Notes: generated from the sequence alone by a model not told the origin. A stretch of 64,000 nucleotides of DNA from Archangium gephyra (GCA_003243425.1 QFQP01000023.1:82644-146643), one strand, 5' to 3'; counted from the stretch's first letter, positions 9,901 through 18,857 are shown. Program-made: numbers and translations.

Positions 9901-10542
9901 GTCCCGAAAGGCGCCACCCGCTTCGACGCGCTTCAACACCGCGCGCTCGACGAGGTCGCGCAGCAACGCCGACGCCTCGCGCTCGTCGAGCAGCTCGAAG
10001 TTGGGCGACACCTGACTGCCCGGAGGCGCGCGCCTCAACAGCTGCACGCACAGCGAGTGAAAGGTGCCGATGGTCGCCGACCCGAGCTCGTCGCGCAGCG
10101 CGCGCCACTTCTTCGCGTCGGGCATCTCCTGCCCCATCGCCTCGAACGAAGCGCGCAGCTCCCGCTCGTCACCGCCGCCATCGGCCAACACATCGAGCCG
10201 CTGACGAAGCCGCGAACGCATCTCATCGGCGGCCTTCTCGGTGAAGGTGAGCAGCCCGAGCTGCTTCGCCTCGATGGCACCACGGGTCCGCGCGCCCGAC
10301 AGCAGGTGCAGACACATGGTGACGAGGTTGTACGTCTTGCCGGCGCCTGCGCCTGCGAGCACCGCCACGTTCCGCTCGAGCCTCACCGCGACTTCGATGG
10401 GAAGGTCGCCCGAACTCGGCTCGGGCTCGGGGAGCGGCTCCGGGCGCGGCGCGAAGAGCGGAACGACCTCGGCGCTCGGCGCCGGTGTCGCCGCGCCGAA
10501 CAGGTCCAGCTGGCCTTCCGTGGCCGGGCGCTTCTTCTTCAC
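6943..10542 (-). CDS. addA: AddA-type helicase-nuclease (UvrD superfamily)
   Basis: 1199 residues starting at the GTG that overlaps the addB stop (GTGA). Superfamily 1A motifs appear in order: GAGAGKT (64-70), LTFTEKAADEMRSR, GTFHS, LLVDEFQDTN, GDRKQSIYEFRGAD, TVHQAKGLEW and YVAMTRARD. A PD-(D/E)XK nuclease domain follows (GQIDLVV...LLVIDYKTS). With AddB it should resect double-strand breaks to load RecA. Two oddities stand out: QLDLF at residues 11-15, a canonical beta-clamp-binding pentapeptide, and a C-terminal C-x4-C-x5-C tail. With the Cys of SCPRLFH, the tail could hold an iron-sulfur cluster. Confidence 0.9.
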   Translation of the reverse strand: MKKKRPATEGQLDLFGAATPAPSAEVVPLFAPRPEPLPEPEPSSGDLPIEVAVRLERNVAVLAGAGAGKTYNLVTMCLHLLSGARTRGAIEAKQLGLLTFTEKAADEMRSRLRQRLDVLADGGGDERELRASFEAMGQEMPDAKKWRALRDELGSATIGTFHSLCVQLLRRAPPGSQVSPNFELLDEREASALLRDLVERAVLKRVEAGGAFRDLVADMGFERLVQGIGPVAARIREEGVDPALVRVPDPAALRTQFDAALSALKMQARTTMPRPGKQQEALRAFQNALARVTFENFETVLTELRVAVWGQRQPLDALRDAVSPTGPGQNISQLYTACLLAPHEAELRELLVEITKAHEEALNSRGVLDFTGLLVATRNLLRDDLEARRAAQKRFGALLVDEFQDTNRLQLEIVLLLAEDGAVEVSTAFEDRHEEIVALPQKRGFLAVVGDRKQSIYEFRGADVSVFEVMAQAIERNGGARAYLQHSRRSTPALLERFNAGFAHVMGANAYGSSPADFEVVYQPEHDDLQAVRETSAEGAAIVELTDATLPAKYDVMQFREHDAEAVARAIVHGLGGAWKVTGGQVALLFQRFTQLEVYRQALVRHGVRHRVVRGRGFYGAQEVIDLASFLTLLKDADDALALSVVLRSPLVGLNDTDWVWLARPRNGDRWRLDARSVLTGVLDEEGLSSGAVAALRRLRERFAELRAGVDRLGLRALLRVVIDAFDYRVSLAASPFGEQALANLDKLLLLATSRERQGVGVAAFARELLDLADEAPREAEGEVVDELDLEAVTLCTVHQAKGLEWPVVVLPDLLPTPRADTSAVRFDRAFGLAIVRPSRGDEELKSFSATTITGQLNRRARAEHLRLLYVAMTRARDRVVLGLRPARPPQKSWASDVEAFFELRVSDGVRAPLETSTLTSARVTTIAPELRSDVRQLIENVRAPRPLTTRELLVPVTQLQDFVSCPRLFHLAHQVGLVEPRLPVSELEALPEGRSTREKGTAAHRLLELTPLEAVGTPRLRSELEAIRHAEGLDGYDVLELVETFWNTPFAREFAASPLRVHRELPFALRLGGAPDLVLRGQIDLVVERDDELLVIDYKTSLKQEDPLLPHRLQLHCYALAAARFFGDNRPIRVGVVFLRDASLAPVFSDPVDLRALARPLLLATSQLAEAQRDVRWPGRPRDVCVSLGCGHIGRCHP

Positions 10543-13500
10543 GGCATGTCCTCGAGCAGCTTGCGCTGCGAGATCCGGCACACCGGCTTCAACTCACACT
10601 CACCGCACTCGGGCCTCGAGCGCGGCCCGAAGTCGCCGGCGCGAAGTCCGCTCAGCACGTCATGCACGGCGTTCGCGAGGTTGGGCTTCCCCTCACTCTC
10701 GAGGCGCTGCCGGGTCAGCGCATCCATCGCGAGCAGCTCATTGACCGAGTCGATGGCCCTCAACTCGCCCACGGTCTTGAGCTCGTTCTTCCCGAGCCCC
10801 AGCCACGCGCCGGTGACCGACGACTGCGCGTCGATCGACTTCGCCGCGAGCAGGTAGAACGCCATCTGAAACTCACGCACGAGGAAGTCGCGACCGAGCG
10901 TCTTGCTCACGCTCGACTTGTAGTCGACGACGCCAATCGTCCCCGCGGTGACGTCGACGCGGTCCATTCGCCCGCGCAGATACACGTCGGACTCATCGCC
11001 GAACGCACCCGCGACCTTCACTTCGCGCAATTCCTCCGGAGCCTTCGGGGTCCCGAAGTCCACCTCGACGAACTTCGGCAACGCGAGCACGCCGAAGGGC
11101 TGTGAGTGCCGGCTGCTCACCACGCGCAGGATCACGCGCACCGCCCACTCCTGCGCGAGCGCCCACAACGCGGGGTGACCCACCGCGTGCTTCTTCTCGG
11201 TCGTGGCCGCCGCCTTCTTCACCGCGGCGACGACGTGCGCACGAACTTCAGGCGTCGACTTGCCCAGCAACCCGGTCTTTCCCAGCACCGGCACCACCTC
11301 GGCCAACGCCTCGTGCCAGAAATCACCGCGCGCCCGCGGGTCGACATCTTCGCCGGCGCGTTGCACCGCCTCGAGCCCCAGCACCGTCATCGACAGGCCG
11401 CGAAACGCACACTGCGCCCACTGCTGCAGCTCGTGCGCCGACAACGGGTGCGCGGCATCGAACGCGAGGCGGGCCTTCATCAACGCCAGCGCGTCGCCCT
11501 GCAATCGCCCGGAGAACGCTGCCGCCTCCTGTCGCTCATCACTGAAGAAGCGCAGGCGCTCTGCTTCTGCCGCTCCGTGCGCGCGCGCCGCCTGAAACCA
11601 GGGCTCGTCACCGAGCTCGAGCGCGAGCGCCGCACCACGTGGGTCAGGCCGCGTCTGACGAGTGACCGGAGGACTGAGCGCCTCGAGCGCCGCGCGCACC
11701 CGTAACTCCGCCTCGCTCTGCACTTCATCGAGCGGCGCGACGGCCGCGCGACGAAGCGCGACCTCTTCGAAATCGGGCACTACACGGCGAAGCGAGTCGA
11801 GGAACGGAGACGCCAGCGTCTCTCGACCCTTGTCGTCGAAGCGTGAGCGGCTCAGCGTCACTACCGCGCCGGCGGACAAGGCGAAGTGAAACAGCAGCCG
11901 ATCTTCCGCGAGCCGAGACGGCAACCGCACGTCACCCTCACCCACCGACGTGCGGAACAGCGGCCGGCCCCACGCCCGATTCAACTCACCGCGCTCGTCT
12001 TCGCTCAGCAGCGCCAGCGGTGGCGCGCGACCGGGAAACCGGCCGTCGACCAGGCCGCCGACGAACACCTGCGCGAACCGCCGCCCGGCCAACTCACGCG
12101 CATCGAGCAACCACACCGCACCGCCGCGGGGGCCGCGCGCCACCAGGTTCACGTCGGCGGCCGCTTCACGAACCCACCGCGCGAACGCACGTCGCGTCAG
12201 CTTCTGCGCGCCGAGCCCGCTCTCCTTCAACGAGCGCTTCAACGTCGTCAGCAGCGTCGCCAGCGCCTCCACCGCGGCCTGATCTCGGGCCTGTGCGCGC
12301 GCCAACTCCACGCTCATCAGCCCTTCCGAGTGCGGCACCTGCGTGCGCGCCGGGTCCAACAGACCCAGCTTCGAGAGCGCGTCCCACCACGCGTCCAGCA
12401 GCTCGAAGCCCGCCGCCTCGTCTTCGATCGCGCGCGCCAGCGACAACAACCGCTCGACGCCATCGGCCAGCAGCTCGACCGCGCGCTTCTCTTCGCGGCT
12501 GCGCGCAGCCAACGACCCGAGCCGCGCCGCGAACGCGCCCGCGCCATCGACCCCACCGAGCGCGTCGTCACGAACACCCGCTTCCCTGAACGCGCGTCGC
12601 GGCTCGGCCGCTTCTTCGTGCAACGCGTTCACCAGACGGCTCTCGAGAATCGACGCCACCGCATCTGCCGGGAACGAGCCGTCGGCAAGGTCCAGCACCG
12701 CCAACGCAAGCCGGCCCAGCCCGCTCTGCGCGAGCGGCACACCGAGGCGCGCACGCGAAGGAACGCCCAGCTCGGCCAGCGCCTCGACCAGCAGCTCGGT
12801 GTCGTCCGCGAGATCCCGGAACACCACGGCGATCGACTCGGCGGGCACACCGGCCGTCACCGACCTGCGCACCCGGCGCGCGATCTCCCGCACCTCGTCG
12901 CGCGCCGTCGGCGCCACGAAGGCGCTCAACTCCGGCGCCGCGCGCTTCACCACCGTCGGGGCGAACAGCTCGCGGCCCACCCACGACAACGGCATCTCTG
13001 CCACGTCGCGCTCGAGCTGAAGGTCCAACTGCGCCCACGACGCCTCGGCGCCGCGCACCGCCTCGACGATGAACGCGTCGACGTTCGATTCACCGGCAGC
13101 GGGCCACGACCACTTGAACGTCACGCCCACGCGCTCGCACGCGCTCGCCAGCTGCTCGAGGAACTGGAGCCGCGACAACGGCACGTCGTGCAGGTCCTTC
13201 ACCTCGATGACCGAGTACCCACGCAGCGCCGGCGGCAGGCCCTGCGCTTCCAGCCGCTTCCCGGCCAGCCGCGCCCACTCACCGCGATCGACGAGCTGCT
13301 TCTCTTCGAGCGACGCATCGACCACGCGCCACAACTCGGCCAACGCGTGAACCCGGTGGGCGAACGGGCCTTCCACCTTCGCGGCGACCTGCAGCAGGTG
13401 CCAGTGCTCGGCGCCGTTCGACCGCAGCTCCGTCACCAGGTCGTGCGCCTGCGCGGCGAACTCCGGGCTCAGCGCCAGCGCACCGAACGCCGCCGCGTGC

Positions 13501-13700
13501 GTGCGCGCGTGGTGACCAAACAGAAACCGCACCAGCAACGGGTCCGCAGGAGCGCGCCGCGAGAACGCACCGGGCTCGCAGCGCTCCACGAGCTGCGCGA
13601 ACGTGCACACGCCGCGCAGGTCGACGAACTCTGAACTTCGAGACGCATCGAGGAGCCACTGCTCCACGCGATCCGAGTCTGGGACGACGACGAGGCGCAT
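10539..13700 (-). CDS. addB: AddB-type exonuclease subunit, PD-(D/E)XK with Fe-S cysteines
   Basis: 1053 residues from the ATG at 13700; a GTG one codon earlier is possible. The N-terminal two thirds resemble an inactive or degenerate SF1 helicase fold with no clear Walker A. The C-terminal domain carries a first Cys (QCAFRG), the nuclease core RMDRVDV...GVVDYKSS, and CGECELKPVC. That gives the C...C-x2-C-x5-C arrangement of iron-sulfur-stapled AddB/Cas4-type nucleases. It is the partner of the downstream AddA, and the two genes overlap by four bases. It is divergent from the HelD-like gene, with 84 bp between starts for both promoters. Confidence 0.86.
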   Translation of the reverse strand: MRLVVVPDSDRVEQWLLDASRSSEFVDLRGVCTFAQLVERCEPGAFSRRAPADPLLVRFLFGHHARTHAAAFGALALSPEFAAQAHDLVTELRSNGAEHWHLLQVAAKVEGPFAHRVHALAELWRVVDASLEEKQLVDRGEWARLAGKRLEAQGLPPALRGYSVIEVKDLHDVPLSRLQFLEQLASACERVGVTFKWSWPAAGESNVDAFIVEAVRGAEASWAQLDLQLERDVAEMPLSWVGRELFAPTVVKRAAPELSAFVAPTARDEVREIARRVRRSVTAGVPAESIAVVFRDLADDTELLVEALAELGVPSRARLGVPLAQSGLGRLALAVLDLADGSFPADAVASILESRLVNALHEEAAEPRRAFREAGVRDDALGGVDGAGAFAARLGSLAARSREEKRAVELLADGVERLLSLARAIEDEAAGFELLDAWWDALSKLGLLDPARTQVPHSEGLMSVELARAQARDQAAVEALATLLTTLKRSLKESGLGAQKLTRRAFARWVREAAADVNLVARGPRGGAVWLLDARELAGRRFAQVFVGGLVDGRFPGRAPPLALLSEDERGELNRAWGRPLFRTSVGEGDVRLPSRLAEDRLLFHFALSAGAVVTLSRSRFDDKGRETLASPFLDSLRRVVPDFEEVALRRAAVAPLDEVQSEAELRVRAALEALSPPVTRQTRPDPRGAALALELGDEPWFQAARAHGAAEAERLRFFSDERQEAAAFSGRLQGDALALMKARLAFDAAHPLSAHELQQWAQCAFRGLSMTVLGLEAVQRAGEDVDPRARGDFWHEALAEVVPVLGKTGLLGKSTPEVRAHVVAAVKKAAATTEKKHAVGHPALWALAQEWAVRVILRVVSSRHSQPFGVLALPKFVEVDFGTPKAPEELREVKVAGAFGDESDVYLRGRMDRVDVTAGTIGVVDYKSSVSKTLGRDFLVREFQMAFYLLAAKSIDAQSSVTGAWLGLGKNELKTVGELRAIDSVNELLAMDALTRQRLESEGKPNLANAVHDVLSGLRAGDFGPRSRPECGECELKPVCRISQRKLLEDMP

Positions 13701-13784
13701 CACGGAGCTTCGGTCACCTTAGCCATCGGCTCGGAAAAACCAACGGGTTGACGCACGCGCACCTGCAATGGCACTCCTCGCCGG

Positions 13785-15866
13785 ATGATCAGCGATCGCG
13801 AAGCTTCTGCCCTCGCCGAAGAAGAAACCCTGCTCTCCAAAGTGCAGGCCGCCATCACCGCGGCCCGCGCCGCCCAACAAGCACCGAGAGTCTCGGTCAG
13901 CAACGACGAGCTGCGCAGCCTGCGCGAAGAGGCAGCCGCCGAAGACGAAGACGACGCCGGCAACCTGCTCCACGAGCTGGCGTTACGGCAGCAACTCGCC
14001 GCTCGCACCCAGTCCGTTCTGCCTGACCCACGCTCGCCGTACCTCGCGCACCTGCGGCTGGAAGAGAGCGGTGAAGTGCGCGACTACTTCCTGGGTCACG
14101 GCACGTACATCGACACGCGGCAGAACCTGCGCGTCGTCGACTGGCGCGTGGCCCCCGTCGCTCAACTCTTCTACCGCTACCGCGAGGGCGATCACTTCGA
14201 AGAGCAGTTCCCCGGTCGGCTGGCCACCGGCACGGTGCTGCTGCGCCGCGTGGTGGTGGTGCACCAGGGCCGGTTGATGCAGCTCATGGGCGACGAGCTG
14301 TCGCTCTTCCGCGACGTCGACGGTGAGTGGAAGTCGCGCGGCCTGGCCTCGATGTCCACCGGAGGCACCGGCTCCGCGGCGCGCGACGGCATCCTGGGCA
14401 CCTCGGTCGGTGCGCAGGAGAAGGGCACCCGCGTCGACGTCACCGCGCTGCTCGACGCCGAGCAGTTCGCGGCCATCTCCGCGCCGCCCGACGAGCCGCT
14501 GCTGGTCCTCGGCAGCGCCGGCTCGGGCAAGACCACGGTCGCGCTGCATCGCCTCGCGCGCCTCACCGCGGCCGACCCCAGGCGCATTCCGCTCACGCGC
14601 GCGCGCGTGGTGGTGCCCGAACACGGCCTGGCGCGCCTCGCGCAACGGCTGCTGGCGCCGCTGCTGCCGTCCCCCGATGCAGACGACGACGTGGGGCCGG
14701 AGGTCGTGCACACGCTCGACGACTTTCTCCTGCGGCTCTCACGTCGTGCGTTCGGCCAACTGCCGCGCGTGAACTTCGAGCCGCCGGCGCTGGTCACGTC
14801 GATGAAGCGCCACCCCGCCCTCTACGACGCGCTCAAGCAAGTCATCTCTGCCGAGCCGTCGAGCAAGACCGACTTGAAGCCGCTGTGGCGACAGCTCGCG
14901 GTGCACCTGTCCGACACGGCGTTCCTCACGCGCGTGGTGGCGGCGGCGAACGGCACGCTGCCTTCCACCGCCATCTCCGAGACCGTCGAACACACGTCGC
15001 TGCAGATGCAGGAGCGCTTCAGCGCGAAGAACATCACCGACGAATCGATGCGCGTCGCCATCGACGGGCGCGATCTCTCCGAAGGCACGCCCGACGAGCT
15101 CGCGGGCTCCATCGACGTGGAAGACCTGCCCATCCTCCTCTCGATGCTGGCGTGGCGGAGGTCACTCGCGCTGCCGCAGGCCTCGCACGTGGTGCTCGAC
15201 GAAGCCGAAGACTTCTCGCTGTTCGACTTCGAAACGCTCCGCGGCACCACGCGCGAGTTCAAGGGCCTCACCCTGGCCGGCGACGAAGCCCAGCAGACCC
15301 ACACCTCGTTCGCGGGCTGGCAACGGTCCCTCGAAGTCGCCGGCGCGAAGGGCGCCGCCACCGTCCGCCTCACCACCAGCTACCGCTGCCCGCGCCCCAT
15401 CGCCGAGCTCGCGCGCACGGTGCTCGGGCCGCTCGCGCCTGCGACGCCCGCCAGGGCCTCACGTGACGGTGTGCCCGTCGGCCGCTTCAACTTCCCCGGT
15501 GAAGCGCCGTCACACATCTTCCTCGCCAGCGCGCTCAAGGAACTCCTCGACGCAGAACCGCACGCGTCGGTCGCGGTCATCACCTCGAACATGGACACCG
15601 CGCGTCGCTTCTACCCGCTGGTGTCGGGCATTCCGGAGTGCCGGCTGGTCGAGCGCGGTGACTTCACGTTCCAGCCGGGCGTCGACATCACCGACGTCGA
15701 TTCCGTGAAGGGCCTCGAGTGGGACTACGTGGTCATCCCCGACGCGAGCGCCGCGCACTGGCCCGCGACGGACGATGGCCGACGTCGACTGCACGTCGCG
15801 GTGACGCGCGCGTCTCACCAACTCTGGTTGATCTCACCGGGCACGCCGACGCCGCTCATCGGGTGA
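13785..15866 (+). CDS. HelD/UvrD-like DNA helicase or RNA polymerase-recycling ATPase
   Basis: 693 residues. A long charged N-terminal helix pair (about 1-75) precedes a segment with YIDT...VVDWRVAPVAQLFY, which resembles the HelD DWRAP motif. Walker A GSAGSGKT is at 243-250. Later come a DEAEDF Walker B-like motif, SVKGLEWDYVV and HVAVTRASHQLW, as in SF1 helicases. HelD proteins bind RNA polymerase through the N-terminal coiled coil and free stalled enzyme. This assignment is favoured over a repair helicase because of the N-terminal layout. It stands alone on the plus strand, opposite addB. Confidence 0.75.
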   Translation: MISDREASALAEEETLLSKVQAAITAARAAQQAPRVSVSNDELRSLREEAAAEDEDDAGNLLHELALRQQLAARTQSVLPDPRSPYLAHLRLEESGEVRDYFLGHGTYIDTRQNLRVVDWRVAPVAQLFYRYREGDHFEEQFPGRLATGTVLLRRVVVVHQGRLMQLMGDELSLFRDVDGEWKSRGLASMSTGGTGSAARDGILGTSVGAQEKGTRVDVTALLDAEQFAAISAPPDEPLLVLGSAGSGKTTVALHRLARLTAADPRRIPLTRARVVVPEHGLARLAQRLLAPLLPSPDADDDVGPEVVHTLDDFLLRLSRRAFGQLPRVNFEPPALVTSMKRHPALYDALKQVISAEPSSKTDLKPLWRQLAVHLSDTAFLTRVVAAANGTLPSTAISETVEHTSLQMQERFSAKNITDESMRVAIDGRDLSEGTPDELAGSIDVEDLPILLSMLAWRRSLALPQASHVVLDEAEDFSLFDFETLRGTTREFKGLTLAGDEAQQTHTSFAGWQRSLEVAGAKGAATVRLTTSYRCPRPIAELARTVLGPLAPATPARASRDGVPVGRFNFPGEAPSHIFLASALKELLDAEPHASVAVITSNMDTARRFYPLVSGIPECRLVERGDFTFQPGVDITDVDSVKGLEWDYVVIPDASAAHWPATDDGRRRLHVAVTRASHQLWLISPGTPTPLIG

Positions 15867-15884
15867 CGTGGTAGGAATCGAGCC

Positions 15885-16454
15885 ATGGCACGGGCATCGT
15901 CAGCGGCGCGTCGCGTGACGTGGAGCGAGTTCATCGCGCTCCCGGACGACGACCGTCGCGAATTGGTGGATGGGCGGTTGGAGGAGTTCGAGATGCCGAC
16001 GAAGTGGCACGAGTACATCTGCGCGCAGTTCATCTTCGCGCTCACGGGTTGGGCCGAGAAGCACGACTTCCTCGTCCTCGGCTCCGCGTACAAGGTGAAG
16101 GTCTCCGACACGCGCGGCGCGATGCCTGACGTACAGATGCTCTCCCGCGTCACCTACGACGAAGCCGGAGCCAACGGTCTCGAGGGCGGCCACCCGGAGC
16201 TCGTCATCGAAGTCGTCTCACCCGGCAGCAAGACCCACGACGGCCTCCGCAAGCTCGACTGGTACGCGTCCCTTGGTGTCCCGGAGTACTGGCTCGTCGA
16301 TCCCGAGACGCGCACGCTCGTCGTGCATCGCCTGCAGAACGCCGTGTACGCGATCATTCAGCACGCGGAAGGTGACGTGCTGTTCCGCTCGAAGTCGTTC
16401 AAGGGGCTGACGATCTCGCTCAAGAAACTCTGGGCGAATCTCCCGAAGCGCTGA
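15885..16454 (+). CDS. Uma2-family (DUF820) PD-(D/E)XK-fold protein
   Basis: 189 residues. The pattern RRELVDGRLE, the HEYICAQ helix, a PDVQ strand end, PELVIEVVSPGSKTHDGLRKLDWYASLGVPEYWLVDP and a final short domain match the Uma2/DUF820 group. That group has a restriction-endonuclease-like fold; the Asp and Glu-x-Val residues would be metal ligands. Such genes are often present in many copies, and the biological role is uncertain. The gene follows the HelD-like gene by 18 bp, with AGGA upstream of its ATG. Confidence 0.8.
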   Translation: MARASSAARRVTWSEFIALPDDDRRELVDGRLEEFEMPTKWHEYICAQFIFALTGWAEKHDFLVLGSAYKVKVSDTRGAMPDVQMLSRVTYDEAGANGLEGGHPELVIEVVSPGSKTHDGLRKLDWYASLGVPEYWLVDPETRTLVVHRLQNAVYAIIQHAEGDVLFRSKSFKGLTISLKKLWANLPKR

Positions 16455-16569
16455 ACGACGGCCCTCGATGAAGGCAGTGCGAGAGGTCAGTCGCGCATCG
16501 TGCCCAGACGCAGGGCCCCTCGCTTCGAGCGTTCGACGCCCCAGGTCACGCGCGCTTCGTGATGCTCGA

Positions 16570-16620
16570 CGTCGGCTTCCACACGGACGGGACCTAATGC
16601 CGTCCTTGTGGAAGCCGACG
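16570..16620. terminator. long near-perfect hairpin between convergent genes (bidirectional terminator-like)
   Basis: The arms at 16570-16590 and 16600-16620 are inverted copies that match at 20 of 21 positions, separated by a 9-nt loop. It lies between the 3' end of the Uma2 gene and the 3' end of the Cys-rich lipoprotein gene, where a shared terminator is expected. No T-tract follows on either strand, so a mobile REP-like element or another structured RNA remains possible. Confidence 0.6.
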
Positions 16621-16691
16621 TGAACAACGGGCCAGCACAAACGAAAATGGCCCCGCCGAAGCGGAGCCACTCTCTTCACGTCGTCACCACT

Positions 16692-18305
16692 TCACGGCGA
16701 CGGCGGCGGCGTACCCCCACACCCCACGACCGGGCCTTCATCACGCAGCTGGCACACCGCGGTGTCCGGGCAGGGCAGGCAGCCGCCGTTGCCATCGTCA
16801 CGGCACTCCGTCGTGCACACGAGCGAGCCGATCTCGCAGCGCGAATCGAGCGAGCACTGCGCGAGGTCGAGGCCCACGCACGGGTTGGGCTGGGGCTCGA
16901 CCGTCGACACGCACCGCGGAGCCGGCGCCGTGCAGTCACACGCGGCGTTCGGCGGGCAGAAGCAGTCGGCCTCGAGCAGCCCGCAGCCCGGCGTGTTCAC
17001 GCACACCTGCGGGTCGAGGCCCTCGCACACCTCGACCGGCGAACGCGGACCGCAGTAGCCGTCGAACGCGCAGTCTTCGTTCGGGCCGCACGTGCGCTGC
17101 ACCCACTCGCACCCGGCGTTCACCGCGCACGCCTGCGGATCCAACCCGAAGCACAACACCGGCGGTTCGCTGCGCGGCTGGCACGACGGCTCGATGACCG
17201 GGCACGCACAGTTCGGCCCCGCGCAGTCACACACGTCGCGAGACACGAACTCGCACTCCGGGTGCTGCGCGCAGACCTGCGGCGGCAGGCCGTAGCAGCT
17301 GACGGGCGTGGTCGACGGCACGCAGGTGGGCGCGATCGCCGCGCAGTCACAGGCCGGCGAATCCGGCGCGCAATTGCAGACCGGCGTCAGCAGCTCGCAC
17401 CCCGGGGTGACCGAGCACTGCTCGATCGACAGGCCGTAGCACTGCGTGGCCGTGCGCTCGACGCACACCACCGCCGGGTCACACGGCAGGCAGCCGCCAT
17501 GGCCATCGTCACGGCACTCGAGCGTGCAGTACACGGGCTGCAGCTCACACCGCGGGTTCGTGGCGCACGTCTGCGCATCGAGGCCGGTGCACGCCACCGG
17601 GTTCACCTGGCGCGTACGGCACACCGGGCCGGGGGGAACACAGGGCAGGCAGCCACCGTGGCCATCGTCGCGGCACTCCGCGGTGCTCGCCCAGTCGATG
17701 AGCTCACAGCGCGAATCGACCGAGCACTGCTGCGCGTTCAACTGCTCGCACGACGTCGGCTGACGCGTACGGCACGACGCGGGCGGCGCGTTGCACGGCA
17801 GGCAACCACCGTGACCATCGTCACGGCACTCCAGCGTGCACGCGTAGTTCACGACCTCGCAGCGCGGGTCGACCGCGCACTGCTGCTGATTGAGCGACTC
17901 ACACGTCGCCGGCGTGCGCGTGCGGCACTGCGACGGAGGCACGTTGCACGGCAGGCACCCGCCGTGACCATCGTCGCGGCACATCGCGTCACACGCGTAC
18001 TGAACGAACTCGCACCGCGAATCGGCGACGCACTGCTGCTCGCTCAACTGCTCGCACGACACGGGCCGCGCCAGACAGCGGAAGTCCGTGGCACATGGCG
18101 ACGTACAGTTGCCCTGGCCGTCGTCGACACACAGCATGATGCACGCGAGCGGCTCGACGTAACACTCGCTCGCTGCGTTGCATGCATTGCGATCGAGCCC
18201 TGCGCAGAACGTCACCGGGTTCCGGTTCCGCTCATGCTCTTCAGGTCCGGTGCCACACCCCACGACGAACACAGCCAACGCGAGCCAGGAGATTCTGGAG
18301 TTCAT
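16692..18305 (-). CDS. lipoprotein of ten tandem Cys-rich modules
   Basis: 537 residues from the ATG at 18305. A signal peptide ends in the lipobox VVGC, so the protein should be lipid-anchored and exposed outside the inner membrane. The rest is ten modules of about 45-55 residues. Each opens with C-x2-L...C...C-E and most end with C-R-DDGHGGCLPC...C. Six modules keep the DDG-x-G motif, and most have eight cysteines, consistent with internal disulfides. Module 4 reads WASTAEC where its neighbours read YACTLEC, so one Cys is lost. Modules 6-9 have a different second half with CDC/CNC clusters. It resembles Cys-rich repeat proteins of myxobacteria; function unknown. Confidence 0.8.
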   Translation of the reverse strand: MNSRISWLALAVFVVGCGTGPEEHERNRNPVTFCAGLDRNACNAASECYVEPLACIMLCVDDGQGNCTSPCATDFRCLARPVSCEQLSEQQCVADSRCEFVQYACDAMCRDDGHGGCLPCNVPPSQCRTRTPATCESLNQQQCAVDPRCEVVNYACTLECRDDGHGGCLPCNAPPASCRTRQPTSCEQLNAQQCSVDSRCELIDWASTAECRDDGHGGCLPCVPPGPVCRTRQVNPVACTGLDAQTCATNPRCELQPVYCTLECRDDGHGGCLPCDPAVVCVERTATQCYGLSIEQCSVTPGCELLTPVCNCAPDSPACDCAAIAPTCVPSTTPVSCYGLPPQVCAQHPECEFVSRDVCDCAGPNCACPVIEPSCQPRSEPPVLCFGLDPQACAVNAGCEWVQRTCGPNEDCAFDGYCGPRSPVEVCEGLDPQVCVNTPGCGLLEADCFCPPNAACDCTAPAPRCVSTVEPQPNPCVGLDLAQCSLDSRCEIGSLVCTTECRDDGNGGCLPCPDTAVCQLRDEGPVVGCGGTPPPSP

Positions 18306-18372
18306 GCGGCAGCCCTTGAGCAGCAATCAGGCCAGCCCATTCGTCGCAGTCTGTTCGCGGAGTTAGCGCCGA

Positions 18373-18395
18373 CGCCCCACGGAATTTCGTGGGCG
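18373..18395 (-). terminator. terminator-like hairpin after the SRPBCC gene
   Basis: CGCCCACGA and its complement (with one bulged C) flank AATT at 18373-18395. It lies 7-29 bases after the stop of the minus-strand SRPBCC gene and before the Cys-rich lipoprotein gene. No clear T-run follows, so the call rests on position and stem only. Confidence 0.4.
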
Positions 18396-18401
18396 ACGCC
18401 C

Positions 18402-18857
18402 TCAGCGATTCAGCTCTTTCTCGAGCGCGCCGAGCAGCTCGCCGGTGCCCGCCTCACGGTTCTTCACGTCGTCGGGCGTGCCGTCGATGAACGCGCCCTG
18501 CTCGGTGTACGTGAGCTTCGTGCCCGCGCCGTGCTTCTCGAATTGAATCGTGGTGAGCGACGACGACAACGGCTTGCCGCCCACGGTCATCGCGTAGGCG
18601 AAGACCAAGCGCTGAGGCTCGACGATGTCGAGGTAGTACGTGTCGTTGGTCACCGTGGGGCCGTCACCGAACGAGAACGAGCCGCCTTCACGCGCGCCGA
18701 CGCGGAAGTCGAGCGTGTAGTCGTGAATGGTGAAGCCCTCGCCTTCGACGAACCAGCGGCGACGCTTCTCGGGGTTCTTGAAGGCTTCGAAGACGCGATC
18801 GACGGAGTGCTTCGCGAGCGTGCGTTCGATGGTGAAGCTGGCGTGCAGGACGGTCAT
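18402..18857 (-). CDS. SRPBCC (AHSA1/CalC-like) domain protein
   Basis: 151 residues starting at an ATG that overlaps the ArsR stop by four bases. The pattern IERTLAK..DRVFEAFKNPEKRRRWF, a beta-rich centre with FRVGAREGGSF and YTEQGAF, and a C-terminal helix are typical of AHSA1-type START-like proteins that bind hydrophobic ligands. ArsR-SRPBCC pairs of this kind are common in soil bacteria. The regulator probably controls this gene and the ligand is unknown. Confidence 0.85.
   Translation of the reverse strand: MTVLHASFTIERTLAKHSVDRVFEAFKNPEKRRRWFVEGEGFTIHDYTLDFRVGAREGGSFSFGDGPTVTNDTYYLDIVEPQRLVFAYAMTVGGKPLSSSLTTIQFEKHGAGTKLTYTEQGAFIDGTPDDVKNREAGTGELLGALEKELNR

Noticed and set aside
11886..13634. 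582-codon plus-strand frame opposite addB
   Set aside because: Antisense shadow with no domain or start signal, while addB has catalytic and Fe-S motifs on the other strand.
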